NCBI RefSeq assembly: GCF_001625215.2
Contig: NC_030381.2
Coordinates: 18,005,131 to 18,069,130 of the forward strand
Reading direction: 5' to 3'
From: Daucus carota subsp. sativus
Lineage: Eukaryota; Streptophyta; Magnoliopsida; Apiales; Apiaceae
DNA: 64,000 nucleotides
The notes beneath the pieces were generated by a model that did no database searches, was not told the DNA's origin, and saw only the letters and a program-made list of their open reading frames with translations. Within the stretch, counting starts at the first letter, position 1. Each line of letters opens with the position of its first letter. A program made the translations under genes and the position numbers. Positions 47,049 to 58,322 of this stretch are shown in pieces.

Positions 47049-47682
47049 ATCACTGACACATGCCTCACTTTACATTTTTATTAGCTTTTTCACTTGTTCC
47101 TTGGATAAATATATATGTATAATCATTGGTTTTTTTTGCGTTTAACAAGATACAAATTAGTAATAACTAAGCTGATATGTTTCTGCATCAATTGTTTTTA
47201 ACAGACGTTGTTGTTATTACGGGATCAAACTTTTTTATTCGGAAAAAATCTTGGATACATGAGAGTTTTATGTATAAAATTGTTTGTTTTGCTCATAGCC
47301 AAATTTGTTTTATATATGAATTTTATTTAATCACGGGATATTCGCAACACTCAATTTTTTTAAGAATAATTACTTTTAATAAAATAAAAAAACTTACCTC
47401 ATGGCGTTTTAATTATTATTATTAAATAAGATAAATAAGTTGATTTTAAATATTATATTTAATGAATTTTTAATAGCAAATTTCAATTTCAATAATAAAA
47501 AATAATTTTCATTCCCATTTCCATTCCAGAGTAATTCAAACAACTTTATTTAGTGAACAGATTCCGATTTCAGAACAATCCAAACAAACTTGGTAACCCC
47601 ATTCCCAAACCTGATTCCCCCCATTCCCATTCCCTTGATTCTCATTCCCGATTCCCATTCCCATCAGCGATCCAAATGGCCC

Positions 47683-48447
47683 TTAATTTGTTATCTGTTT
47701 TTTACTCACCTTGCAACCCATATGCAACCACATATGGAACCACATTAACTTGTTACTTTTTTTACTCACTTTACAACCACATATGCAACCAGAATATATA
47801 AATTTATATATTAAGTAAAACAGGACCAAAATGAGTGCACATAAATTAACAAAATGTTGTTAATTTTGATTTTGTAGTCGCTTTTGTGATATTATTATTG
47901 GTCCCGCAGGGGCACTCATTTTTCCGCAACTTATTATGTAACTTAATTTAATTTTAACAGTTTTTAAATTATATATGTAGTTGCAAATATGATTGCATGT
48001 AGTTGCATATGTAAGCTTAACAACAACTAAAATTGCAACTTATATAAGTTGTACTTATATAACAACCTATGTAACTAATCTAATTTATTTACTTCAATAT
48101 AAAATAATTTATTTTTATAACTCCATATACTTCTAGAATTTCATATTTTTAACAAGATTGATTCAGAAAACTGAAAATTAAGACATAATACATTAACCAG
48201 CAACACCAACTGCAACATACATATTTAAAACTCAAATCTAACAATTTTCTGACAATCCATAACACCATTATCTTGAATTCTTTCAAACATTCAACCTTAA
48301 ACATAAAACTTGAACATAACTAAAAAACTACATGGCCATTACTTTTGTCAATCAACAACAAAATCAAATCTATGATTCGAGATCTATGAAATTTTTATTT
48401 TCTTTCTTGCTTCTTCTTGTAACATTTGCAAGTTTCCCCTTCCTTCC
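47683..48447. other. MULE internal non-coding DNA with GCAAC(Y)ACATATGCAAC motifs
   Basis: Short direct and inverted copies of CATATGCAACTACAT-like words at 44809-44822, 47715-47795 and 47985-48020, and again at 49618-49660 and 49735-49770. One inverted-repeat block is listed separately. Confidence 0.6.
47874..47924. repeat. Inverted repeat arm (partner 49668-49718)
   Basis: About 50 bp containing GATATTATTATTGGTCCCGC and GGGGCACTCATTTTTC. The partner at 49668-49718 is its reverse complement with a few changes. The two arms enclose the Ulp1-type gene. Confidence 0.85.
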
Positions 48448-49256
48448 TCAATCTTTAATTTGTTTCCTTTTACCACGATCCCCCCTCTTTGGTGAAACTT
48501 TCACTGGACCATCTCTTCCTTTTTCATTCCAAGCATCAGCATATTCACTCTCACTATCATAGTTGTATATCTGCTTCGCCATTCCATAAGAATACAATGA
48601 AAAACCAATCCTAGATCGATGACAATCAACATCAAATGTATCTTTAGGACACTCTTTTTGCATGACAAAGTACTCTTCAATATATAAACCGTTGTCTTTG
48701 CATAAGAATAGAAAAAGGTAAACAAAATTAGGACAGAGAAAATAAGCTAATAAAATAAATTAAAAAAATGTATTAACTGATCATTAAATACTCACTTGGG
48801 TGTTGTACGAGGATATCAACGCGCCATGATCGATCTAATGCAATTAGTTCTTCCCTTAACCGTATAACGTACACTTGGCAGAGAAATCAACATCAGTCCT
48901 CGAGTAAAAACTAGTCATGTCCAAATAATATGGGAGTAGCGTAGACAATGGAAGAAGTGCATTCTTGATAACAATATCGCCTCCTTGAATAGACAAAGTA
49001 CTACAAACACGGAGTTCTCGTTCACAAAGTTTAAAATAGCAAGAAGCCAATGCTTCTGTTCAGGCAACCAAATTGGATTTAAAACAATATCAACAAACTT
49101 CCAAGGAGTACCAAATGGTAGGAAAAAATCATTTATTACATCTAAGACATCTTGCTTCACACTCGAGTTGGAAACAATGTCATCGGAATCAGAAATATCA
49201 TCAAATATAGAATCAATCTTCCGCTCAAACTTCGTATCAATGTTAGTAAATCTCAT
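48448..49256 (-). pseudogene. Ulp1/C48 cysteine protease domain of the MULE, catalytically dead
   Basis: Minus strand. The segment from 49256 contains PWKFVDIVLNPIWLPEQKHWLLAILNF, holding the His of the C48 triad. A frame change leads to ERELRVCSTLSIQGGD (the family has VYDSL; the Asp position is Ser) and FYSRTDVDFSAKCTLYG. A further frame gives REELIALDRSWRVDILVQHP, then a GTGAGTA donor. After about 100 bp DNGLYIEEYFVMQKECP resumes, where the family has DCGLY, so the nucleophile Cys is absent. The domain ends DCHRSRIGFSLYSYGMAKQ and a Lys/Arg tail. Ulp1-type proteases cleave SUMO precursors; this copy should not. Confidence 0.75.
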
Positions 49257-49667
49257 TGTACAATTTAAATTGTACTTTGATGTCTTCCTCGTTTAGTAGA
49301 AAAATACATCAACATGTTATACAACATTTAAAATACAATAACCATTAAATCAATCTTATACTGGAATAACTAATTCATTAAAACAATATGATAGAGGAGT
49401 GAAACTTACTGAATCTGAGAGATTACTACTACCAACCTAAATTGGTGAAACCAAATCTTCTCGGATATTAACTTTGATCCCAATTTCAGTGGATGACTGA
49501 TCAAATTATCTTCTCTTGAGTAGATTTTTTTTTTCTTGAAATAAAAAGTATACTATAAGTAAAGCTAACTCAAAAGAATAAAGTCGAAAATATATGATTT
49601 TGCATTTGAAACCAATTCTACAACTACATGCAACCATATTTGCAACTACAAATGTAACTTAAATGCA

Positions 49668-49718
49668 GAAAAATGAGTACCCCTGTGGGGCCAATAATAA
49701 TATCACAAAAAACAACCA
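49668..49718. repeat. Inverted repeat arm (partner 47874-47924)
   Basis: GAAAAATGAGTACCCCTGTG...CCAATAATAATATCAC, the reverse complement of the arm at 47874-47924 with a few substitutions. It is followed by further GCAACTACATGCAA repeats. Confidence 0.85.
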
Positions 49719-50776
49719 CAGAAGCAACTAAAAAAGCAACTACATGCAAACATATTTGCAACTACAAATGTAATTTTAAAAAACTATTAAAATTACATCA
49801 TGTTACATAATAAGTTTCAAAAAAATATGGATTTCATAACTTTCAACTTCTTTCCTTTAGCCTTCGAACATGAAGGAGATGTAATCGACAGAGAACGAGA
49901 AGCAGAGGATTGCCATGTCTACATCATTGCCCTATTACACAAATAATCTTACCCGGCCTAAAAAAACACATAATAATCTAGGTTTAGTACCAACAAACAC
50001 ATAAATTCATTTACATTCTAGGGTTTATGCATGCCACAACTTAGCACTTCCATTTTAAACTGAAGAAGCTAACAAAGTAACCAAAATCATACCTCAAAGA
50101 AGAAGAAGAAGTCGTCGATTGGATTGGAGCAAGAAAGATTGAAAAACCCTCATCTGAGCTCTGAGCGGTGAAGGGTCGTGGTTTTGCAAGTTTTTGAATA
50201 TGTATTTACGATTACCGTATTTTTACAAAAAAAGGGGACATATAGTATAAATGCAATTAATATGTTAAAAGGGGATAGTTTTGTTAAATTCCCTAAAAAA
50301 ATAATATAATTGTCAAATGAATAACCTATCAATTTTATTTCTGTCATCACATTTTTAACTTTTAATACTATCTCCGTTCCAAAATATTTTTTCTGTTTGT
50401 CCTTATCATGTTTGCCAATACACGCTTTTGATCATTAATATCTTTAATATTGTATTTGTATTAAATATAAAAATTTCAAAGTACTTATTATTACGTATCC
50501 AACAAGATCACTCATGACTATATTTAGACTTATAAATTAGACGTAAATTAGTAATTTATCTCATCTTATGAATATTGCCGACATATCAAACGAGAAAAGT
50601 TTTCTGAAACAGAGGGAGTAGCGCACCGTTAACACGAAATTATCCACGATTTTACATAAATCTTAGTTTAAGTTTACACGGCTCTGTTAAAAAACACCGA
50701 CATATAATAAGATAAACAACAGGACACTTTTACACAAACGCTTGATTCTTCCAAATATCAACCATGCAGATAGATT

Positions 50777-51713
50777 TCATTTCTTGTAAATTTTAATTCC
50801 TTTCCATCTGGACTCCATGTAATTACTTGAACCAGCAGGAGCAGCATAAACTCCGCATTTGAAATACAAATCTCCTGGTCCTTGATCACTCCTTACGTAT
50901 TTTTTTACACCATTGATGAACACTGTCAACTCTCCTTCATCCACATTATGAATCACATTTACTCTGAACCATTTGTCGTATAAGTTTTTCTCGATCACAT
51001 CAAATTTGTAGTACTTCAAATCTCCGTCATAGATTCGTAGTTGTAGCGTTGTAGCTCCCTGTCGTGCCCCATGGATTTGCATAATTGTTACACCAGAAGT
51101 TCCTTTTGGCACGTAAGCATGGCCTTCAAATTGCCAAATTCCAGATGAGTAGTCATAACCCTAAAAAGAACAAAAAAAACTTGTAAAGCACTTACATACT
51201 CTATGGCAGATATGATTCATTAACAAGATTTCAATGGAGGAATTTTCTAGTGTGCGTCAATGAACACAGATCGACCACCACCTTTTAGATAGGTGACAGA
51301 TTTTTATTTGCTTCAATCAATGCACAAAATCTCCACCAATAAAAATTTGTCTATTTGAATAAAATATGGTTGTTTTGGACACACACTAGAAAGACGCTTG
51401 AAGTAACTCGTTTACACAAGAGAGGTGATTCAGGACACACATTGATCCGAACTTCAGTTCTTGGCCTGGTTCCACTCCCTTGCTTAAAAGGCTTGTCATT
51501 GGTATAAACCCACAATCTGCGGACACCATCATCATAGCTATAACGATCATTGAGAGGCTTATTATACGGTTTTTGTAGCTTAATGTTATTGTCTGTTAAT
51601 GGCATAAGTGTGAATCCATCTGTCGGATCAGCACAACAGAACTGATGAAGGTTTGTTGTAACGCTCACAAAAATCAGGAGGAGAAATCTGTAGTAATCAG
51701 AGAAGGTCCTCAT
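50777..51713 (-). CDS. Secreted citrate-binding-protein-like / alginate lyase 2 fold protein, copy 1
   Basis: Two exons: 51713-51441 (91 codons, ending RTEVRIN before GTGTGT) and 51160-50777 (starting GYDYSSG after a CTTTTTAG acceptor), 218 residues. A signal peptide (FLLLIFVSVTT core) precedes ADPTDGFT. All three signature motifs of the PL7/alginate-lyase-2 family are present: RTEVR (85-89), QIH (119-121) and YFKCGVY (190-196). It ends YMESRWKGIKIYKK. In plants this family includes the vacuolar citrate-binding protein of Hevea; alginate is not a plant polymer, so the true ligand is unknown. The start at 51713 was chosen for the signal peptide and TATA spacing. Nearly identical to copy 2. Confidence 0.9.
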
Positions 51714-51750
51714 CGTATTGTTGATATCCCAAGTTCTTTGGTATTCCATT

Positions 51751-51760
51751 GTATATATAG
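51751..51760 (-). promoter_or_regulatory. TATA box of copy 1
   Basis: CTATATATAC on the minus strand, 38-47 bp upstream of the chosen ATG. The flanking sequence is conserved with the promoter of copy 2. Confidence 0.6.
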
Positions 51761-53178
51761 TAGTTTGGTGATGATTCCTAAATTGGAATTGCAGTGTTCT
51801 GCAGGTTAAGACAGAGATGCAGTCCTTAGACTTCTCAGGGAACAACAATTTGTCCATAAGCTGTAAATATATTCTCCTATTTATTGTAAAGAAAAAGATT
51901 CTAATCCTTGTTAAAACACATGAAATGCAATTATGCAGACTAAACGAAGGATGTTTGTGGTCTATTTTGGTGGTATTAGGAATTATTCTAGTAGCATTAA
52001 ATCATGTGAAGCTTTGTCTCGAATATTCAAAATTGTTTTTTATTCAAATTATCTAACTTAATTAGTTTGGTTAAGTATCTTTGTTGTCGGGTTTGAAGAA
52101 ATAGTAGTATTTATATTGTTTTTCTGAGCTCATAGTTCTCAGACCTTTACGCTTGGCAACTTATTCTACTTTCATTATCTTAAATGTCAGTACATCAATC
52201 TCATTATTCTTGGACGAATTGGAACTGATGAATATATAATTAATATACTAATGTTGTATTTGGTTGGGGTGAATGAATATGGAAGGAATGGAACGAAATT
52301 TGAACTATGTATAGACAAATGTTTATAAATGTCATTCCTTCCTCTGTTATATTCCTTACACCCTATACCAGTTACCACACTCCAATTTGGGAAGGAACGC
52401 CCCATTCCTTCTTATACTCATTTACTTCTCGAATCTTATCATAACAATTTTGCACTCACTCAATTTTTTTTCAACAGCTCTACTATTTTCATTTATTTTT
52501 AGTCATTTCATTCTCCCCAACAACACAGAACATATATACAAATTGATTCGTAACTGAACAAACATATCAGTACCTTGTTAGAGTCTGTCTGGTTTAGAAT
52601 TTAAGTGTATTAAGGTTCACTTAGATATAATTATAGACAAGAATTTTGTCTGGTCAGAATGATGAATATCTTACAAATTATCATAAATATTATTTTTAGT
52701 ATGTCAGCTAGATTTTTAGCCAAGGGTTTTGCAGCCTTGAATAATATAACTAAGGCACCCCTTAAATTTTGTGTTTGTGTGCTTTCATTCTTGCCTGACA
52801 AAAGTAATTCTGACTTAAATTCTGTGTTTGTTTGCTTAATACAATTTCTTGCCTGGGAAAATTTTAATGTCAATGGTGCAGATGCATTTAGTGACTCCTA
52901 CTAATGGCTCAAAGTTTAGTAGAGTTCATCCTTGAACATCTGATCCTGCTCAAATCCGAGTACAATAAAAGGAAATAACTAGTTTAACTCAAACTTCCAA
53001 GCTTAATTAACTGATAATTTTGTATATAAATGTTACATAATTGATTTCCTGGCAGTAACCATCATACTTTGAAGCTAAAACATTTAAAATGTAAAGACAC
53101 AGTTGAGCAAACATCCGAATCTGCCAAATATCATCTCCTCATTTCTCCTCGTTGTCATGCTAATGTATGCATGGTTCT
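51761..53178. other. Intergenic DNA between copies 1 and 2
   Basis: Promoter side of copy 1 and 3' side of copy 2. Around 52249-52405 there is a Harbinger-like end (GTATTTGGTTGGGG) with AAGGAATGGAA words, but no matching second end was found. Confidence 0.5.
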
Positions 53179-53921
53179 TCATTTCTTGAAGATTTTGATT
53201 CCTTTCCATCTGGACTCCATGTACTTGCTTGAACCAGCAGGAGCAGCATAAACTCCGCATTTGAAATACAAATCACCTGGCCCTTGATCATTCTTCACAT
53301 ATTTCTTGATTCCATTGATGAACACTGTCAGCTCTCCTTCATCCACGTTATGGATCACATTTACCCTGAACCATTTGTCGTACAAGTTTTTCTCAATCAC
53401 ATCAAACTTATAGTACTTCAAATCACCATTGTATATTCTTAGTTGTAGTGTGGTAGCTCCCTGTCGTGCACCGTGAATTTGCATAATTGTGACCCCGGAA
53501 GTTCCTTTTGGCACGTATGCATAGCCCTCGAACTGCCAGATTCCAGAGGAGTAGTCATAACCCTGCAAAAAAGAAAAAAAAAATCCAAGCTATTATAGTA
53601 TTCATCAATCCCATTCCCATTAGAATAAACAAAAAAGAGAGAAGATGGTACATTAATCCGAACTTCTGTCCTAGGTCTGGTTGGGCTCCCTTGTTTGTAA
53701 GGCTTGTCATTAGTGTATACCCATAATTTACGAACTCCATCATCAAAACTGTAACGATCATCAAGTGGCTCGTTATATGGTTTCTGCAGCTTTATATTAT
53801 CATCGTTCAGCGGAAGACGTGTAAATCCATCTGTCGGATCAGCCTGACAAATTCCATTGAGGCTTGTTGAAACACTTACAAGAATAAACAGGTGAATAGT
53901 GTAGTAATAAGACATCTTCAT
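53179..53921 (-). CDS. Secreted citrate-binding-protein-like / alginate lyase 2 fold protein, copy 2
   Basis: Exons 53921-53652 (90 codons) and 53562-53179 (127 codons plus stop), 217 residues, with a GT-AG intron of only 89 bp. Signal peptide core HLFILVSVSTSL, mature start ADPTDGFTRL. Motifs RTEVR, QIH and YFKCGVY are all conserved. It differs from copy 1 at only about eight residues in exon 2, and the promoters also align, which indicates a recent tandem duplication. The short intron versus the 280-bp intron of copy 1 is the main structural difference. Expected to enter the secretory pathway and end in vacuole or cell wall. Confidence 0.9.
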
Positions 53922-53958
53922 TTCGTTTGTGATATATCAAGTTCCTTGGAATTCTATT

Positions 53959-53968
53959 GGATTTATAG
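53959..53968 (-). promoter_or_regulatory. TATA box of copy 2
   Basis: CTATAAATCC on the minus strand, 38-47 bp upstream of the ATG, the same spacing as in copy 1. Confidence 0.6.
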
Positions 53969-55566
53969 TACATCATGTGAGAATCCTGTTTTGTTAAAAT
54001 GTAATCCAGACAAGGATGCAGTCATTAGTTTTTCAAGGTGGCAGAAAATTTTATGAGTTATTTACAGTTTCTGAAATACGTTTCCTTTAAAAATTTACTG
54101 GAACAACTTTTTGTCTGCTGGCTGTAAAAATAAAGGTTTGGACTATTGTTTGCTCTGGTATTCCCCAATTGATCCATCATTTCAGACTCTTCCAAATCTC
54201 TGAGCCAGTCCATGAATCAACTCTAGAATTGAAATATTAAGCTCGTTGCCTTTTGTAGAATTCGTGCATTCAGAACTACAACAGAATGACGTAATTAATC
54301 AATTTATAGATTGTTAAACATAATAACTCTACTTTGTGTAGCTGTCCAATTATGTGACACTTTTTATCACGTAGGAGTCAGAGTAGATTGAGAAATGGTT
54401 CTCCAAGGATAGGGTCATACCAGTATACAGGACCGGACCTCAGATATATATCTAAAGCCTTAAGGAAAAAAATTGTGCCCAACAACAATTTCAGGAAAAA
54501 TATAAGAAATGACACCAATGGTATTTCTTCACGCCAACCAAATAAGTTATCTATTTAAGTATTTACAGACTAGTTTGGTGGTGTTAAGAATTTTTTTGTA
54601 CGTGCCTATATATATATTTCAATATTTTGTTTGCTTCTTATATATCTAAAGAGGGCAAGAGGCATGGTCTCAGAACCGGCTGCCAGTATTAGTTTACGAC
54701 GTGATCAACAATTTTTATAACATGGAACTATATACTGGTGAATCTTTAAACATGCAGGATAAGTAGCCCGGGAGTTATCTGACTATCTCTATAGTATGAT
54801 AACAATTAACAATTGAACCCTCCTTTGTATAATCTTCACGAACTCCACTTAAAACTTAAACATTTTCTGTCTTATGTCATCGCTGATCCATCTTTAGAAG
54901 CTGAATTCAGGCAGAGAATCTTACGTACATGTTAGTTCATATGTGTACAGTTACAGAGGAACTATTTACCAGAGGTGAAGAAGATGTCGAAGAATACAAG
55001 CTACATCCCTTGGGCAACCATGTCAAATCTCAGCTGATGACAATGATTTATATTTATTTTTGTATTGAAAAAATAATATCAAATTCCAACATATTGGTAC
55101 CTGGTAGAATTTAAAGAACATTTTCCATTTTTATTTGGTGGTTAATACAAATCAAGGTGTGGAGAAGAGAAGGTAAAAACCGAACTCTAGACCTCTTCTG
55201 GCACTAGAAGAACCTTGTTTTATCAACCAAGATAAACGTTTCATTATTCGTCAAGTAATTATCTTCGCTGTAGTAGCTCCCATTGCATATGTGTGCAATG
55301 TTATTAAGAGGTTCCCGTGGTAATTGCTCATTTGATTGTTAACCAGCACATATTGCTTAACATTATGCATCTGCTTAATATGCTTATAGTAGAGTGAAAA
55401 ATATACAGAAAAAAATAATAGCTTGTAAAATATGTCTTGCCAAAGTTGATCAGAAATCGAAAGTCTATACTCACACACCAACCTTGATTTGTAGATAGAT
55501 TAAATACATGATACAAATATCAAACACCAATGGTTATATTTTCAACAGTTTTCGCTATTAAGCAGT
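53969..55566. other. Intergenic DNA between copies 2 and 3
   Basis: About 1.6 kb, AT-rich. No ORF, repeat structure or mobile element recognised. Confidence 0.5.
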
Positions 55567-56523
55567 TCACTTCTTGTATAATTTGATGTCTCTCCACCTT
55601 GATTCCATATAGTAACTGATGTTTTTGGGAGCAGCATAAACTCCACACTTGAAATACAGGTCTCCAGGCCCTCTGTCCTTGGTCTGAAACTTTTGTTGGT
55701 TATCAATGAAAACGGTGACTTTCCCTTGATCCACATCATGGATTAAGTTAACCTTGAACCACTTATCGTACATATTGGAGGCTATAAGATCACCACTATA
55801 GTACCTCAGCTCCCCGTCATAGATCCTTAAAATTATTGTAGACGATTCGTGGGTGGCACCATGTATCTGCACAACTGAAGGTCCAGTGGTTCCATTTGGG
55901 ACGAAACCATATCCTTCAAACTGCCATACTCCAGATGAGTAGTCATGTCCCTGCACAGATATTTAGCTCAACAATTTACGAATGTAACCATTTTATGGTC
56001 CTTAGAGCAAGTCCAACAATGTCCTGCTAGATGCCTTATAAATATAATAAAATATAATGTCCTAGTGTTTTAAGGCACCACCAGGATATTATTGGAGCAC
56101 TCATCTGTATGAAATCCTTAAATTTTAAATTCTAGTTTAGGACATTAGTTTAGTACACTCTTGGACTTGCTCTTAGTGATACAAACGCTGATTAATCTGA
56201 TTCTCACTGCATAAAAAAAATGAAGTCTACTATGTAAAAATTGAAACAAGTACCATAATTCGAACTTCAGTGCGGGGTTGTGTCTGGCTATTTGGGCTGT
56301 GGGACTTGTCATTAGCGTACACCCACATCCTGCGAACGCCATTTTCAAAGCTGTATCGTGCCTCGACTGGTAAATTATAAGGCCTCTGAATTTTGAAATT
56401 GGCTTCAGTCAGTGGTATGTTGGTGAATCCATCAGTAGGATCAGCAGCATACAAGTGAGATATATTACATATCAAGGACAAAACTAACACAAGCATTAGC
56501 ATGTTTCGATTCAGAACTTTCAT
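55567..56523 (-). CDS. Secreted citrate-binding-protein-like / alginate lyase 2 fold protein, copy 3
   Basis: Exons 56523-56254 (90 codons, ending RTEVRIM before GTACTTG) and 55950-55567 (127 codons plus stop), 217 residues. Exon 2 is 384 nt in all three copies. Signal peptide core LMLVLVLSLICN, mature start ADPTDGFTNIPL. Motifs RTEVR, QIH and YFKCGVY are present; QIH lies in VVQIHGA. It is clearly more diverged from copies 1 and 2 than they are from each other, for example NGTTGPSVV against KGTSGVTIM, so it stems from an older duplication. Intron 303 bp. Confidence 0.9.
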
Positions 56524-56590
56524 GCTTCCTAATTCCTATATCTTTTCTGTTTAAGTTTCTGTGTTGCTACTTTTCAACATGTTACACTTT

Positions 56591-56600
56591 CTATTTATAG
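56591..56600 (-). promoter_or_regulatory. TATA box of copy 3
   Basis: CTATAAATAG on the minus strand, about 70 bp upstream of the ATG. Confidence 0.6.
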
Positions 56601-57523
56601 TCCAATCACGCTTGAGTATTACTCATGCTTCTTCATCTTTGCCAAAAGAGAGGCTTGGACGCTTGGTTATTGTTTGTTAAATTATTGTCAGTGTCCTGCA
56701 AAATGATTTGTTTTCAGTTCAGTTTTAAATACTCAATTTTGTACGGAGTTTGGAACTACTCTTTTGTCTTATTATTACTGATTTTTTTTTGCTAAATACT
56801 TGTAAATTTATATATACGACCTTAAACCCTGTCACTAGCGAGTATATAGTTTGAAAAAAAATTTATTTATAATTTAATTTTTAACATTATATTGCTAATG
56901 TTTTAGTATTATAAATTAAAATTTTATCAATATATATTAACTGACTGATTATAATTTTTTTTCTTGAAAATTTAATTTTTATAGTATTTTTTTAATTCTA
57001 AATTGGTTTTAATTGTAAATTGGTATTATAAAAAATAAACATTTTTATTAGTTATGTATAAATATTTTTTAAATATTAACATGTGATGTGTTTTTCAATT
57101 AATTTAAAATCATATTTTTCATTTTGTATGGGAAAAGATATTAAGTTTCATGTAAGTCTTCAAGTAACAAGGTTAGAATTAAAAAAGGTTAAATGAAGGT
57201 TCATACTTTACTTGTCTAGAACCATAACAAATTGGTTCATGTTTATTTTCAGTAGAACACGTTATGATTAACAAGACATGTCTTTTGTTTTCTATATAAT
57301 TGTATAAATTTGTTTATTTTTAAGAAGATAGCCCATGCAGAGAACGTGCGAGTTTATATTTCAACATTTTATATTTATAATTTAATTTTTTTTGTCATTA
57401 CATTTTTTTTATATGAAAAATTATAATGTATTAAAATTTGATTAAATATTATTGATAAATTAATTAAGTTTTCTTTTATAATTTAACTTTTACAATATTT
57501 TTTTATATATTGTAAATGGGTAG
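56601..57523. other. AT-rich intergenic DNA upstream of copy 3
   Basis: Very AT-rich, with long T and A runs. Nothing coding or repetitive recognised. Confidence 0.5.
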
Positions 57524-57532
57524 TTAAAATTA

Positions 57533-58313
57533 GGGAAAATAGATTTTTTTGTCACCGAACTTATTATGTTTTTAGAAACTTGCCACTCAACTAAATTTTT
57601 TTTCCTTTTAGTCACTGATGTTAGGTTTGATTTTTTTTTTATGAAAAGGTATTTTTAAAACTAATTCTGGAAGGTAGTATTTTTGAAAACAATAAAAGAA
57701 AAGGTAGGTAGTTTTGTAGATTTCCCAATAATTTATGCTCTTCACGATAAAATAAAGTCTAATTAAATGATACGATGCATCATCTTTCACTATTAAAGTT
57801 TTAATCACCTAGTTCAGCCTAAGATCTCTCTTAAATTTATCCTCAAAATTTTTTATAACTTTATCTTATTATAATTTTCAAGAGAAAGATAAATAAATAG
57901 AGAGGAAAACTTAATCTTCGATGATTTATGAGATTTTCTTTTTGCGTATTAAAATTAAAACACTAAATTTTTATTCGGAAGAAAAAAATAAAATAATTTA
58001 TGAGTGTACACTTTTAGAAACCGTAAAATGCGTGTTTAACTCTTATCACCGAAGATAAACGATCTTGGGTACATAAAAGTACTATATATAAAGATAGACA
58101 TATATCAAATCATCAAAATATTACAGGTTATCACCATATTTTAATAATACTAAAAAAAAATTTAATATAATGGTAATAATCAAATCCGAACCTAACTTTA
58201 GTGGCAAAAAAATTTCCGAACCTAACATCAGTGACTAAATGGGAAAAAAAATTAATTGAGTGGCAAGTTTCTAAAAACATAATAAGTTCGGTGACAAAAA
58301 AATCTATTTTCCC
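57533..58313. mobile_element. Mutator-type MITE with about 97-bp terminal inverted repeats
   Basis: Both ends start GGGAAAATAGATTTTTTTGT and stay almost identical for about 97 bp (through CACCGAACTTATTATG and AGTCACTGATGTTAGG). The perfect 9-bp target duplication TTAAAATTA is at 57524-57532 and 58314-58322. No coding capacity. The right arm has an extra copy of the CACTAAAGTTAGGTTCGG word. Confidence 0.96.
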
Positions 58314-58322
58314 TTAAAATTA

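Larger units (their letters stand above)
44826..47682 (+). mobile_element. PIF/Harbinger-like non-autonomous element with captured gene fragment
   Basis: Left end GGGGGTGTTTGGTTGGGG and right end (reverse complement) GGGCCATTTGGATCG, next to TTAA on the left and TTAA on the right, giving a TTA-type duplication whose exact register is ambiguous. Subterminal GGAATGGGA / TTCCCATTCC repeats resemble the MITE at 18862 and the element at 26291. No transposase. It contains a (GT)n run, a TCTCTCTGACTCTC pyrimidine region and a receptor extracellular-domain fragment at about 46840-47000. Confidence 0.7.
33791..50293 (+). mobile_element. MULE with mudrA-type and Ulp1-type genes (Kaonashi-like), carrying two nested elements
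   Basis: TAAAAAAAT occurs at 33782-33790 and 50294-50302, a perfect 9-bp direct repeat of MULE type. Element ends begin GGGCTTTTTT and (reverse complement of right end) GGGAATTTAAC, without long terminal inverted repeats. Inside are a mudrA-like N-terminal domain (43965), a terminal zinc knuckle (44640) and a C48 protease gene on the other strand (48448-49256). This is the arrangement of Kaonashi/Ulp1-containing MULEs. Removing the nested Athila and Harbinger-like elements leaves about 5.2 kb. The low-complexity duplication makes the exact limits uncertain. Confidence 0.65.

Noticed and set aside
48332..48562. Plus-strand ORF opposite the Ulp1 C-terminus
   Set aside because: Antisense shadow with low-complexity Leu/Phe/Ser content.
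52249..52600. Possible further PIF/Harbinger MITE (GTATTTGGTTGGGG)
   Set aside because: One end and GGAATGGAA-type words are present, but no matching right end or TWA duplication was found.
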